DNA of 64,000 bases from an uncultured Clostridia bacterium (GCA_944350115.1 CALVNZ010000003.1:1-64000); one strand, 5' to 3'; positions 34,478 through 43,867 are shown, counted from the stretch's first letter. Translations and numbers: made by a program. The notes: generated from the letters alone by a model not told the origin.

Positions 34478-36652
34478 ATGTTTGCTTCTGTCATCATAGA
34501 TCAAGACACAAAAGCACTTGACAAAGTGTTTGATTACAAAATACCAGACGAGCTTAACATAAAAGAAGGATTTCGCGTTTTAGTTCCTTTTGGTTCAAGA
34601 ATCCTTCAAGGTTTTGTGGTGGAAATAAAGTCACAGGCTGGCTATGATGAAGCAAAAATAAAAAAAGTTATTTCCAGCGTTGATGATTTTCCAATAATTA
34701 AACCTGAGATGCTGAAACTTATGAAATTTATGTGTGATAAATTTCATTTGCGACTAACCAGTGTTTTAAAACTTGTCGTGCCAAGCGAAATGAGAGAAGG
34801 AAAAGTTAAAGATCTTTTTGTCAAATGGGCAGTTTTAAAACCAAATTTTGAATTACAAAATTTAAATAAAGCAAAAGTTCAACAAAAAATAGTTGTTAAA
34901 CTTCAGGAATTAAAAAAAGCAAAGTTAAATGATTTAAAAGAAGAGTTTGGCATAAGCGCAGTTAAAGCGTTGATTGAAAAAGGCGTGATTGAAATTGTTT
35001 TAGAAAAAATAAACAGACAACCATATTTGACGGAAAGAGAAGATAAAAAAGTTGTTTTGAACGAAATGCAAAGAAAAGCGATTGAAACTGTCAAAGGTGA
35101 AGGCGTTTTCTTGTTGCATGGAGTGACGGGCAGTGGAAAGACCGAAGTTTATATGAATCTTATTTCAAAGGTTTTGCAAGAAGGGAAAAATGCCATCATG
35201 CTTGTTCCAGAAATTTCTTTAACACCACAAGTCATGTCAACTTTTAGAGCAAGATTTGGCGAAAATATTGCACTTTTGCATTCAAATCTGTCTGCGGGAG
35301 AAAGATTTGATGAATGGAAAAGACTTTTTTCTGGTCAAGCCAAAGTCGTTGTGGGGGCACGTTCTGCTATTTTTGCTCCACTAGAAAATGTGGGAATAAT
35401 AATTATTGACGAACAGCATGAAGCAACTTATATTTCTGAATCAAACCCTAGATATGACACCTTTGATGTTGCAAAATTTCGTGCAAACTTCAATAAATGT
35501 CCGCTTTTAGTTGGAAGCGCGACGCCTAGCGTTGATATTTATGAAAAAACGAAAGATCAAGAAGTAAAGCTGGTTGAACTGCCAGTTAGAGCCAACGGCA
35601 AAGAACTTCCTAAAATTCAAATAATTGACATGATGAACGAGATTAGAGTGGGCAATTCTGGAATTTTTTCCACTCAACTTTTGACAGATTTGGCGTCTGT
35701 GATAAACGACAAAAAACAAGCTATGATTTTTATAAATCGCCGTGGGTTTTCATCTTTTATGATGTGCCGTGAGTGTGGTTATGTTGCAAAATGCACAGAC
35801 TGTGATGTAAGTTTGGTTTATCATCGTGAAGACAACAGGCTTAAATGCCATTATTGTGGAAAGCAATATAAGGTTTTAGACAAATGCCCAAATTGTGGTT
35901 CAGACAAAATAAAGCAAGGCGCAGTTGGAACAGAAAGAGTGGTCAAAGAATTGCAAGAAATTTTTAAAGATGTCAAAATTTTACGCATGGACAATGACAC
36001 AACTTCTCGAAAAAATGGGCACGAAAAAATTTTAGAAGAATTTAGAAAAACTACGCCAGCAATTTTGGTTGGAACTCAAATGATTGCAAAAGGTCATGAT
36101 TTTGAAAATGTCACGCTTGTTGGAATTATTGATGCTGATCAAAGTTTGTATCGGGCTGATTACAGAAGCACCGAAAGATGTTTTCAACTTATAACACAAG
36201 TTGCCGGCAGAGCGGGAAGGAGCACTTTTGAAGGCAAAGTTGATTTGCAAACTTATTCTCCGCGACACTATGTTTATAAATTTGCGGCAAATTACGATTA
36301 CAAAGGTTTCTTTAAAAAAGAAGCTAATTTAAGAAAAACAGCATCGTTTCCACCTTATTCTAAAATAATTCGAATATTATTTTCACACACAGATGAAAAT
36401 GTTGTTCGCGATGAACTCAAATCGTGCTATAATAAATTGTTAAAAGTTAGAGAAAAATTTTTCGATGACATTATTTATATGGATGCGATGAAATCGCCGA
36501 TTAAAAGAATTAAAAATTCTTATCGATATCAAGTGATTATAAGAATAAAACTAGAACATTGTGATGAAATTGAAAAAGAAATTTTCAAATGCACAGAGGA
36601 TGTTTTAAAATCAAGTGTGTTTTTTGAAGTCAATCCTGAAAATATGAGTTAG
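34478..36652 (+). CDS. priA: Primosomal protein N' (PriA helicase)
   Basis: 724 residues from ATG 34478 (AAGGAG before it); earlier codons lie in the terminator hairpin. Restarts collapsed forks. N-terminal 3'-DNA-binding domain (residues 1-100), Walker A GVTGSGKTE, helicase motif II IIIDEQHEATY, zinc module CRECG…CTDCD…CHYCG…CPNCG, and helicase motif VI QVAGRAGRS. Usual length. Confidence 0.96.
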   Translation: MFASVIIDQDTKALDKVFDYKIPDELNIKEGFRVLVPFGSRILQGFVVEIKSQAGYDEAKIKKVISSVDDFPIIKPEMLKLMKFMCDKFHLRLTSVLKLVVPSEMREGKVKDLFVKWAVLKPNFELQNLNKAKVQQKIVVKLQELKKAKLNDLKEEFGISAVKALIEKGVIEIVLEKINRQPYLTEREDKKVVLNEMQRKAIETVKGEGVFLLHGVTGSGKTEVYMNLISKVLQEGKNAIMLVPEISLTPQVMSTFRARFGENIALLHSNLSAGERFDEWKRLFSGQAKVVVGARSAIFAPLENVGIIIIDEQHEATYISESNPRYDTFDVAKFRANFNKCPLLVGSATPSVDIYEKTKDQEVKLVELPVRANGKELPKIQIIDMMNEIRVGNSGIFSTQLLTDLASVINDKKQAMIFINRRGFSSFMMCRECGYVAKCTDCDVSLVYHREDNRLKCHYCGKQYKVLDKCPNCGSDKIKQGAVGTERVVKELQEIFKDVKILRMDNDTTSRKNGHEKILEEFRKTTPAILVGTQMIAKGHDFENVTLVGIIDADQSLYRADYRSTERCFQLITQVAGRAGRSTFEGKVDLQTYSPRHYVYKFAANYDYKGFFKKEANLRKTASFPPYSKIIRILFSHTDENVVRDELKSCYNKLLKVREKFFDDIIYMDAMKSPIKRIKNSYRYQVIIRIKLEHCDEIEKEIFKCTEDVLKSSVFFEVNPENMS

Positions 36653-36661
36653 GAGGAAAAT

Positions 36662-37135
36662 ATGGCTAAAAGAAAAGTTTTAAAATATGGCGATGAAAGA
36701 TTGAGAAAAAAAGCCACGCCTGTGACTGAGTTTGATGAAAATTTGTTTGAGCTTTTAGATGATATGCGAGACACTATGTATGCAAACAATGGTATGGGGC
36801 TGGCTGCGACACAAGTTGGTGTTTTAAAAAGAGCGGTTATTGTGGATTTGGGCGGAACATTTTTTGAACTCATCAATCCTGAAATAATTTACGAAGAAGG
36901 TGAGCAAGTTGACGAAGAAGGTTGTTTGAGTGTGCCTAATTTTACAGATTTAGTAAAACGACCTTATAAAATCACAATCAAAGCTAAAGACAGATATGGT
37001 TATGATTTTGAAATAACTGGCGAGAAGTATTTTGCGCGTTGTGTTTGTCATGAAGTCGATCACTTAAATGGTGTGCTTTATGTTGATAAAAGTGAAAATA
37101 ATGAAAAATATTTTAAAAAGTATGGTAAAAAATGA
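36662..37135 (+). CDS. def: Peptide deformylase
   Basis: 157 residues. Removes the formyl group from the initiator Met. The three motifs are GMGLAATQVG, EEGCLSVP and CHEVDHLNG (metal ligands Cys and two His). It overlaps fmt by four bases; deformylase and formyltransferase are thus co-translated. Confidence 0.97.
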   Translation: MAKRKVLKYGDERLRKKATPVTEFDENLFELLDDMRDTMYANNGMGLAATQVGVLKRAVIVDLGGTFFELINPEIIYEEGEQVDEEGCLSVPNFTDLVKRPYKITIKAKDRYGYDFEITGEKYFARCVCHEVDHLNGVLYVDKSENNEKYFKKYGKK

Positions 37136-38031
37136 AAATTTTGTTTTTGGGTTCGCCTAAATTTGCGAAAATTATTCTTGAAAGCTTGTTAAAAAATGGT
37201 CGCGAGATTGTGGCTGTTATTTGTCAACCAGACAGACCAGCTGATAGAGGCGGAAAAATTCAAATGCCTGAAGTGAAAACGTTTGCTCTCGAAAATGGAT
37301 TAAAAGTTTTTCAATTTGAAAAAGTAAGCGCTAATCTTGATGAAATAAAAAAACTTGATTATGATCTTTTTGTAACAGCATCATTCGGGCAAATTTTGTC
37401 AAGAGAGTTTATCAGTTATAAGTGGGGCGTTAATGTTCATCCTTCTCTTTTGCCTGATTTGAGAGGGGCGACTCCTATTCAAACGGCTTTAATGCAGGGG
37501 CGCAAATTTTCTGGCGTAACAATTCAAAAGATGGTTTACGAAGTTGATGCAGGAGAAATTATTAAACAACAAAAGGTTGAAATTAAAGACGATGAAGATT
37601 ACTGCGCTCTTGAACAAAGGCTTGCTTACATTAGTGCTGAACTTTTAGAAGAAGCACTAAAAGATATCGAAAGTGGTAAAGCAAAGTTTTTGGAGCAAAA
37701 GGGGGCTCCAACTTATACAAAACTAATAAAAAAAGAAGACGGGAAGTTAGATTTTTCAAAGACTGCTTTTGAAATTGTAAATCAAGTTCGAGCTTTGGCA
37801 CACAATCCAGGTTGTTATTTTGAAGTTCAAGGTAAAAGAGTGAAAGTCTTGAAGGCGAAAGTTTGTGAAATGAATTTTGATGAAAAAGCTATTGCAAACG
37901 ACAAAAAGCATTTTATCATCGGAGCAAAAGAAAATGCAGTTGAAATTTTGGAACTCATTGCGCCAAGTGGAAAGAAAATGGATGGCGTTTCTTTTAAAAA
38001 TGGTTTAAAAGATGTGGAGAAAGTGGACTGA
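37132..38031 (+). CDS. fmt: Methionyl-tRNA formyltransferase
   Basis: 299 residues. Formylates initiator Met-tRNA with 10-formyl-THF. Landmarks: FLGSPKFAKIILESLL at the start, CQPDRPADRG, the catalytic VHPSLLPDLRGATPIQTAL and the C-terminal OB-like domain. It overlaps def by four bases and rlmN by one. rsmB, usual next gene in Bacillus, is absent. Confidence 0.96.
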   Translation: MKILFLGSPKFAKIILESLLKNGREIVAVICQPDRPADRGGKIQMPEVKTFALENGLKVFQFEKVSANLDEIKKLDYDLFVTASFGQILSREFISYKWGVNVHPSLLPDLRGATPIQTALMQGRKFSGVTIQKMVYEVDAGEIIKQQKVEIKDDEDYCALEQRLAYISAELLEEALKDIESGKAKFLEQKGAPTYTKLIKKEDGKLDFSKTAFEIVNQVRALAHNPGCYFEVQGKRVKVLKAKVCEMNFDEKAIANDKKHFIIGAKENAVEILELIAPSGKKMDGVSFKNGLKDVEKVD

Positions 38032-39059
38032 TGCTGTTAGATTTGACCAAAGAACAATTGCGTGATTGGATGAAAAAAGAAGGAGAGTCAGCATTTCGTG
38101 GTGACCAGCTTTTTGATGCACTTTTAAGGGCAAAAAAGTTGGAAGAGATTTCTACTTTTTCAAAGGAGCTTAAAACAAAAATTAAACCATTTTATCCTAA
38201 TTTTTGTGTAAGAAAAAAATTGACAGCAAAAGACGGAACAATCAAATATGTGTTTGAATTTTCTGATGGCGAAATAGTTGAAGGCGTGCTTATGAAATAC
38301 AAATATGGAAACACGCTTTGTATTTCAACACAAGTTGGTTGCAGAATGGGTTGCAAGTTTTGTGCGTCCACTTTGCAAGGTTTAAAAAGAAATTTGACCG
38401 CGGGAGAAATGCTTGAACAAGTTCTTTTAGTCAATCGAGATTTGGGCGGAGACCTGAAAAAAAGAGCTGTGACTAATATCGTTTTGATGGGTATGGGAGA
38501 ACCGCTTGATAATTATGAAAATGTTTCAAAATTTTTAAAATTTGTTTCATCACAAGATGGACTTAACATAAGTCAAAGAAATATCACTCTTTCGACATGC
38601 GGAATCGTGCCAAAAATTTATCAATTAGCAGATGACGGGTTTAGCGTGACGCTTACAATTTCTTTGCATGCGACAGATGACAAGTCGCGACAGAAGCTTA
38701 TGCCCGTTGCCAAGGCTTATTCAATAAAAGAAATCTTGGACGCTTGCAAATATTATTTTGAAAAGACTGGTCGCAGGTTTGCGTTTGAATACGCTTTAGT
38801 AAATGGTGAAAATGACTCGTTAAAACAGGCGGAAAAGCTTGCTTTGTTATTAAAAGGATTGCCTTGCCTTGTAAATTTGATCCCTCTTAATTATGTTAAA
38901 GAACGAAATTTGAAAGGCTCTTCTATAAGCGCAGTTCAAGGATTTTTGGATTATTTAAAAAACCACGGAATAAATGCAACCAAAAGAAGAACTATGGGCG
39001 AAGATATTGGTGGCGCTTGTGGTCAATTGAGGGCTCAAATTTTGGAGGATAAAAAATGA
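38031..39059 (+). CDS. rlmN: 23S rRNA (adenine-2503-C2)-methyltransferase RlmN
   Basis: 342 residues. A radical-SAM enzyme methylating A2503 of 23S rRNA and A37 of some tRNAs. [4Fe-4S] motif CRMGCKFCAST (about residues 102-112); start of barrel CISTQVG; NIVLMGMGEPLDNYENV; LSTCGIVP; the C-terminal mechanistic Cys lies in GGACGQLRA. Confidence 0.96.
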   Translation: MLLDLTKEQLRDWMKKEGESAFRGDQLFDALLRAKKLEEISTFSKELKTKIKPFYPNFCVRKKLTAKDGTIKYVFEFSDGEIVEGVLMKYKYGNTLCISTQVGCRMGCKFCASTLQGLKRNLTAGEMLEQVLLVNRDLGGDLKKRAVTNIVLMGMGEPLDNYENVSKFLKFVSSQDGLNISQRNITLSTCGIVPKIYQLADDGFSVTLTISLHATDDKSRQKLMPVAKAYSIKEILDACKYYFEKTGRRFAFEYALVNGENDSLKQAEKLALLLKGLPCLVNLIPLNYVKERNLKGSSISAVQGFLDYLKNHGINATKRRTMGEDIGGACGQLRAQILEDKK

Positions 39060-39892
39060 AAACGCATGTGATTGAGAAAAAGAACGCAGATTTGTTTTTT
39101 GTCGAAGGAAAAGGGTATAAAGCAAGAAAAAACTTAAAAACGCAAGGGATTTTTGTTGGAGATAAAATTGTTTTAAATGAAAAAGAAGGTGTGATTGAAA
39201 AAGTTTTGGAAAGAAAAAATTATATTATTAGACCACCAATCGCTAATCTAGACAAAATGTTTATTGTGATTGCTCCAATTCCAAAACCAGATTTTTATCT
39301 TGTTGATAAATTGATTATATTTTGCAAAGTCAAAGGAATTGAGCCGACTTTAGTTGTTAACAAAACCGACCTAATGAGTGAAAAAGAAATTTTAGGTATA
39401 AAAAATATTTATTCTTCTTTTTTAAAAGTGGTTTTTGTAAGCGCTGAAAAAGGAGACGTTGTTAAGTTAAAAAAAGAAGTAAAAGGCATTTGTGCTTTTG
39501 CTGGGCAAAGTGCAGTTGGCAAATCTTCTCTTATAAATGCAATTTTTGAAGAAGCAAGAGAAAAGGTTGGATTGCTTTCAAAAAAAGTGGAGAGAGGCAA
39601 ACAAACAACGAGAGTTGTTTGTCTTCATCATTTAGGTGGCAAAAACTATTTAGCTGACACGGCCGGTTTTTCAAAATTAGATGAAAATCTTCTAAATATT
39701 GAAAAAAATGAAATTTGCAGATATTTTGATGAGTTTATCGAATTTTTGCCAAAGTGCGAATTCAATTCATGCAGTCACATTGTAGAGAAAAAATGTGGAA
39801 TAAAAGATGCGTTAAAATTAGGAAAAATAAGCGAGCAAAGATATAATAGTTATGTTAAACTTTTTGAAGTTTTAAGTGGGAAGGGAAGATGA
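39056..39892 (+). CDS. rsgA: Small-subunit assembly GTPase RsgA
   Basis: 278 residues. A circularly permuted GTPase that checks 30S maturation. N-terminal OB domain (residues 1-65), then G motifs in permuted order: VVNKTDL (G4), VSAEKGD (G5), GQSAVGKSSLINA (G1), DTAGFS (G3), then the C-terminal zinc module CEFNSCSH…KKCGI. The prpC-prkC phosphatase/kinase genes usual between rlmN and rsgA are missing; it overlaps rlmN by four bases. Confidence 0.96.
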   Translation: MKTHVIEKKNADLFFVEGKGYKARKNLKTQGIFVGDKIVLNEKEGVIEKVLERKNYIIRPPIANLDKMFIVIAPIPKPDFYLVDKLIIFCKVKGIEPTLVVNKTDLMSEKEILGIKNIYSSFLKVVFVSAEKGDVVKLKKEVKGICAFAGQSAVGKSSLINAIFEEAREKVGLLSKKVERGKQTTRVVCLHHLGGKNYLADTAGFSKLDENLLNIEKNEICRYFDEFIEFLPKCEFNSCSHIVEKKCGIKDALKLGKISEQRYNSYVKLFEVLSGKGR

Positions 39893-40554
39893 TGAAAAAA
39901 TGTGTTGATGTTTCGGTTTCAACTGATCCAGTTAAAGATTTTCAAGAACTTGTTGAATATGCAAAAGAGTTGCAGGGTCAAGCAGACCTTTTGCATTGTG
40001 ATGTTATGGACGGAGAGTTTGTTGAAAACAAAACTTTTGACGCTTCGTTTGTTAAAAATTTAAATGAGCAGACAGTAACAATGCTTGATGTCCATTTGAT
40101 GGTTAAAGAGCCAATGCAAGATATTGAAAAATATTCTGAAGCCGGAGCAAATATTATAACCGTTCATTATGAGGCGTTTGCTAACAAAAAAGAGGTTTTA
40201 AAGGCATTAAAGCTCATAAAAGAAAAGGGGTGCCTTGCAGGAATAAGTTTTAAACCAAAAACAAACATAAACGAAATTAAGAATTATTTATATTTTGTCG
40301 ATGTTGTTCTTGTCATGGGTGTCGAACCTGGCGCAAGCGGACAAGAAATTTTGCAAAGCACTTATAAAAAAATCAGCGAATTAAAAAAATTAAGACAAGA
40401 AAACAAATATAATTATAAAATTGAAGTTGACGGTGGAGTAACAGATCAAAACAGCAAACTGTTAAGCGAAATGGGCGCGGACATATTAGTCAGCGGTAGT
40501 TTTGTTTACAATTCAAAAGACAGATCAAAAGCAATAAAAAAATTAAAAAAATAA
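39889..40554 (+). CDS. rpe: Ribulose-phosphate 3-epimerase family protein
   Basis: 221 residues with a TIM barrel. Catalytic and metal motifs are kept: LLHCDVMDG (His, Asp), DVHLMV (His) and KIEVDGGV (Asp). Other conserved parts are altered: the usual PSILSADF at the N-terminus is VSVSTDPVKDF, and VNPGFGGQ is VEPGASGQ. It overlaps rsgA by four bases, the normal place of rpe in Firmicutes, so ribulose-5-phosphate is the first guess; a related ketose-phosphate epimerase is possible. Confidence 0.85.
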   Translation: MMKKCVDVSVSTDPVKDFQELVEYAKELQGQADLLHCDVMDGEFVENKTFDASFVKNLNEQTVTMLDVHLMVKEPMQDIEKYSEAGANIITVHYEAFANKKEVLKALKLIKEKGCLAGISFKPKTNINEIKNYLYFVDVVLVMGVEPGASGQEILQSTYKKISELKKLRQENKYNYKIEVDGGVTDQNSKLLSEMGADILVSGSFVYNSKDRSKAIKKLKK

Positions 40555-40577
40555 AACTTCCATTAGGAAGTTTTTTT
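40553..40577. terminator. Bidirectional terminator between rpe and the MFS gene
   Basis: AAAACTTCC-ATTA-GGAAGTTTT, a 9-bp perfect stem with T run on the plus strand and A run before it (T run on minus). It can serve both convergent transcripts. Confidence 0.88.
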
Positions 40578-41824
40578 TAATAATAAACATCATATTTGTT
40601 AATCTTTCTTTTTCTATGAAGAAGAAGTGAAAACACTATGCAAAGTGGCATTAATGAACCCAACAAAATAAGATTTGACATTGCCGCAGATTGTGACAGT
40701 AAAATATAACTTAACACAAGTGAAACGATAAATCTTCCAGTGTAAGAACCCAAATTGGTGATCTGTAAAAGTGTTTGTCTTTTTGTCAAACCATTACTGT
40801 TCATAACAAAATCTTCTCGAATTAAACTAAATGGATCTCTTGTGCAGTAAAGTAAAACTGTCCCTGCGCCTAACAAAAGTAAAGCAGTAGTTCCTGTGGT
40901 GAATAGACCGCCTAAACCAATTGATAATACGCCTAAAAGTAACACGCTTAAAACTATATAAACTGATTTAAAGCCAAGCTTTTTATATAAAACACCAAAA
41001 CCAAAAGCAGTCGCTCCTCTAACAATTCTTGCAACAGTAATAACAGTCGTGATGGTTATTGTGCTGAATGCAAGTTCTTGGAAAACCATTTTATTTATAT
41101 CCATAGAGCATGCAATCAGTGCGAACATAATTGCCGAGAAGAAAAATAAAAGCCAGGTTGTGTGATATTTAAATAATTTGAAAAATTCAAACTTTTCTCT
41201 TTTTGTGTTATGCAATGGAAGATTGTTTTGTTTTTTGTAAAGCTCTTTTTCATTTTTAATAAAAAATGACATAACAAACCCAACTGCAAGAAGTCCACAG
41301 CAACAAACTATTGGGGCATAGCACCAAGCGGAATATAAATAACCAGATGCAAATGTTGCCCCTGCTCCTACAAAAGCATAGCACAATTGAACAATGCTTG
41401 TGTATTTTGAGTAGTTGCCACTTAGACCAAACATTTTTAAATTATCTTTTAAAATCTTTGATTCACTTGGGCCTTTTAAGGCCAATCCAATTGCAAAAAA
41501 AAGTTGTGATATATAAATTGTCAAAGGATTTATAAAAATCATAAGTGCAGAAATTAAGTAGAAAAATGTTCCAAGTTGAGAAGACCTGACGGTGCCTAAT
41601 TTTCTAACAACAGAAACCAAAGGAATCGAAACAATCATGTAACATAATGAAAATATTGTTATTATCAAAGAAATTTCGGAGAACGTCATGCTTTTAACTT
41701 CATTATAATAAATTGAGTCAATTGCATAAAAAAAGAAATAGTCTAAAGCTATTGCTTTATATATCAAAAAGAAATATATTTTTCGTTTATTTTTTTTAAT
41801 TTCTGCTGAATTTCCATTTGTCAT
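40577..41824 (-). CDS. Major facilitator superfamily transporter
   Basis: 415 residues, about 12 hydrophobic spans with a basic central loop (EKELYKKQNNLPLHNTKREK) between spans 6 and 7. Plasma-membrane secondary transporter; substrate not evident. Its sequence is Phe/Tyr/Ile-rich. The start is taken as ATG 41824; a GTG six bases upstream lies next to the -10. No ribosome-binding site: the promoter at 41831-41859 puts the transcription start on the ATG. Confidence 0.82.
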   Translation of the reverse strand: MTNGNSAEIKKNKRKIYFFLIYKAIALDYFFFYAIDSIYYNEVKSMTFSEISLIITIFSLCYMIVSIPLVSVVRKLGTVRSSQLGTFFYLISALMIFINPLTIYISQLFFAIGLALKGPSESKILKDNLKMFGLSGNYSKYTSIVQLCYAFVGAGATFASGYLYSAWCYAPIVCCCGLLAVGFVMSFFIKNEKELYKKQNNLPLHNTKREKFEFFKLFKYHTTWLLFFFSAIMFALIACSMDINKMVFQELAFSTITITTVITVARIVRGATAFGFGVLYKKLGFKSVYIVLSVLLLGVLSIGLGGLFTTGTTALLLLGAGTVLLYCTRDPFSLIREDFVMNSNGLTKRQTLLQITNLGSYTGRFIVSLVLSYILLSQSAAMSNLILLGSLMPLCIVFSLLLHRKRKINKYDVYY

Positions 41825-41830
41825 AGCCAC

Positions 41831-41859
41831 ATTATAACAACAAAAAATTCAAAAGTAAA
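41831..41859 (-). promoter_or_regulatory. Promoter of the MFS gene (leaderless)
   Basis: On the minus strand TTTACT (41859-41854), 17 bases, TATAAT (41836-41831). The usual start seven bases past the hexamer is 41824, the A of the ATG. Confidence 0.7.
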
Positions 41860-41905
41860 ATATTTTTCTACAATATATTTATTTTTATATATCTATTATT
41901 ATATT

Positions 41906-42142
41906 CTAACTATTTTGAATGGTCACGTTTCCACACAAAACATCAAAATAAGAAAAAGTTTGCAAGGGTTGATTTACACCTTTTATTTTAACCGTGAAAA
42001 CACTTGGATAAACATCAGCCACCATTGCGTTTACGGTGTCTATTTTTTTTCTTCCGCGATTTATGCTCATTTCAACTTCAAGGCCTTTTAGCGCAGCGAT
42101 TTGCTCTTTAACCAGAGAAAGTTGGCCAGTTGGTCTTTTCAT
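41906..42142 (-). CDS. veg: Veg family protein
   Basis: 78 residues from ATG 42142 (GAGAGGT upstream). The family pattern is clear: KEQIAALKGLEVEMSINRGRKK, then PSVFTVKI and QTFSYFDVLCGNVTI. Veg is a small, SH3-like protein linked to biofilm gene control and spore outgrowth in Bacillus. In Clostridia it commonly stands next to the SPOCS-LysM gene, as here (divergent). Confidence 0.92.
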   Translation of the reverse strand: MKRPTGQLSLVKEQIAALKGLEVEMSINRGRKKIDTVNAMVADVYPSVFTVKIKGVNQPLQTFSYFDVLCGNVTIQNS

Positions 42143-42195
42143 ATTTACCTCTCTTTTTTTCAATTGTTGTCATTTTAAAATTTTCTAAACATTTG

Positions 42196-42224
42196 GAATA
42201 CTTGGGCAAAACCTTTAATACAAT
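42196..42224 (+). promoter_or_regulatory. Possible sigma-E promoter of the SPOCS-LysM gene
   Basis: GAATACT (42196-42202) and AATACAAT (42217-42224), 14 bases apart, match the Bacillus sigma-E pattern KMATATT-N14/15-CATACAnT at 6 of 7 and 7 of 8 positions. No comparable sigma-A promoter lies nearby. Confidence 0.55.
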
Positions 42225-42255
42225 ACTAGCGTAATTGAATTTTAGGGGGAAAACA

Positions 42256-43767
42256 ATGTCATTCGAATCAAATAATTTTAAAGTTGTGAAAAAAACGCGT
42301 TTGCCAAAAAGCGAATTTACTGTTGATTGCAGTGTTTTGGCAGAGGGAGAAATTGCAAAAGTTTATGCTGTTGCAATAAATGTTTACGACGACAATCAAG
42401 AAGTAACAGAAGGTGTGGTGTCCTATTCCGGTCATGTTGATGTCTGCATGATTTATGGTTTGGAAACTGGCGAAGTTGAAAGCGCTTGTGCGACCTGTCC
42501 GTTTTCTTCTAAATTTGAAAGCGCTGACATTGTTTCTGGCGAAAAAGCCATTATAAAAATTAAAGTTGTTGATCATAGCATTTCTTCAGTTGAAGGGAAT
42601 GAAACAAAAATTTTGATTACACTTGAACAAACAGGTGTTTTGATTTCTTCCACGCAAATAAATTCAATTACTTCTGTTGGCGAAGATGTTTGCGCTCGCG
42701 AAGAAGAGATCAGCGTCGTAAGATTCATTGGAGCTGGGCAATCGCAAGCAACCGAAACGCTTGAAAATAATAATCGTGAGAAAGTTAAAAAAGTTTTGGG
42801 TGCAGAAGCCGTTGTTTTGATAAAAACAATTGAGCCAGGTGTAAATTTTGTTTCTGTTGGCGGGGATATTATCACGAAAATTCTCTTTGTTGATGATAAT
42901 GATAAATTCGATTCAGTAACCCTTTACGATTCTTTTAAAGAAGAAGTTGAGATTGAAGGAGTTTCAAGAGAAAGCTTGGTTGAAGCATATGCTAAAATTA
43001 ATTCATCTCAAATAAAAGTCGCTGTTGAAGACCAAGAAAAAGGAAGCAAACTGACTGTGACAATTCCATTTGAAGTTAGTGCTTTATCTTATGAAGAAAT
43101 CACTGTTAAAACTATTGAAGATTTGTATAGCCTTACTCATGAAATGGAAATTTCAACAGAAAGCTTTAACATGTCAAAGGTGCTTCCTATTGAAATCATT
43201 GAAGGCAAAATAGATGGAACATTGACGCTTGATGAAAATCAACCTAGAGTTGATAAAATTCTTTTCACATTTGGAAATTCTGTCGAACTTACAAATTCAT
43301 TTGTTGAGAATGGAGAATTAACAATTGAAGGAATTGCAAAAACATCAGTTGTTTATTTAAACGACGACCTTTCATCATTAAACTCGGTTGAATTAGAAAT
43401 TCCTTTTTCAATTTCAGACAAAACAAAAGCGACGGAAGACAGTTTGATCAATGTTGATGCAATTTTAACTGATGTTGATGTGGCAGTTAAAAAAGGAAGA
43501 GAGCTTTTCTTTGATGCAAAAGTGAAAGGCTTGGTTGTTATCAGTGATGATGATGTTTCCGCTGTGATCACAGAAGCTGTGGATGGCGAGACCCTTCCTG
43601 AAAGAGATTTTGCTATGCAAGTGATTTTTGCAAAAGAAGGGGATAGTTTGTGGGATGTAGCTAAATTAAATCATTTAAAAGAAACAGAAATAGTTAGACA
43701 AAACCCCGGTGTAAGTTTTCCATTGCAAGAAAACACTGATATTATAGTTTTTTATCAAAATAGTTAA
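42256..43767 (+). CDS. SPOCS (DUF3794) and LysM domain spore protein
   Basis: 503 residues from ATG 42256 (AGGGGGA upstream). Three beta-rich SPOCS-type regions (about residues 30-115, 165-260 and 300-410; e.g. VYAVAINVYDDNQEV in the first) and a C-terminal LysM domain (EGDSLWDVAKLNHLKETEIV, last 45 residues). No signal peptide, fitting a mother-cell protein. SPOCS-LysM proteins (relatives of SafA/SpoVID/CsxA types) tie the coat to the cortex surface. Located beside veg and spoIIR. Domain limits are approximate. Confidence 0.88.
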   Translation: MSFESNNFKVVKKTRLPKSEFTVDCSVLAEGEIAKVYAVAINVYDDNQEVTEGVVSYSGHVDVCMIYGLETGEVESACATCPFSSKFESADIVSGEKAIIKIKVVDHSISSVEGNETKILITLEQTGVLISSTQINSITSVGEDVCAREEEISVVRFIGAGQSQATETLENNNREKVKKVLGAEAVVLIKTIEPGVNFVSVGGDIITKILFVDDNDKFDSVTLYDSFKEEVEIEGVSRESLVEAYAKINSSQIKVAVEDQEKGSKLTVTIPFEVSALSYEEITVKTIEDLYSLTHEMEISTESFNMSKVLPIEIIEGKIDGTLTLDENQPRVDKILFTFGNSVELTNSFVENGELTIEGIAKTSVVYLNDDLSSLNSVELEIPFSISDKTKATEDSLINVDAILTDVDVAVKKGRELFFDAKVKGLVVISDDDVSAVITEAVDGETLPERDFAMQVIFAKEGDSLWDVAKLNHLKETEIVRQNPGVSFPLQENTDIIVFYQNS

Positions 43768-43867
43768 AAACAAATAATTAATTTTAAAATATTAAAAAAA
43801 TCAAAAATTTACCGATTTTCGCAAACATTTTAAGGCAAAACTTCTTTCGAAAGAAAGGAGTTTTTTT

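Noticed and set aside
43834-43842. A firm sigma-F promoter for spoIIR
   Set aside because: The -10 (GGCAAAACT) fits, but no good -35 is seen at the proper distance, so it is only mentioned with the gene.
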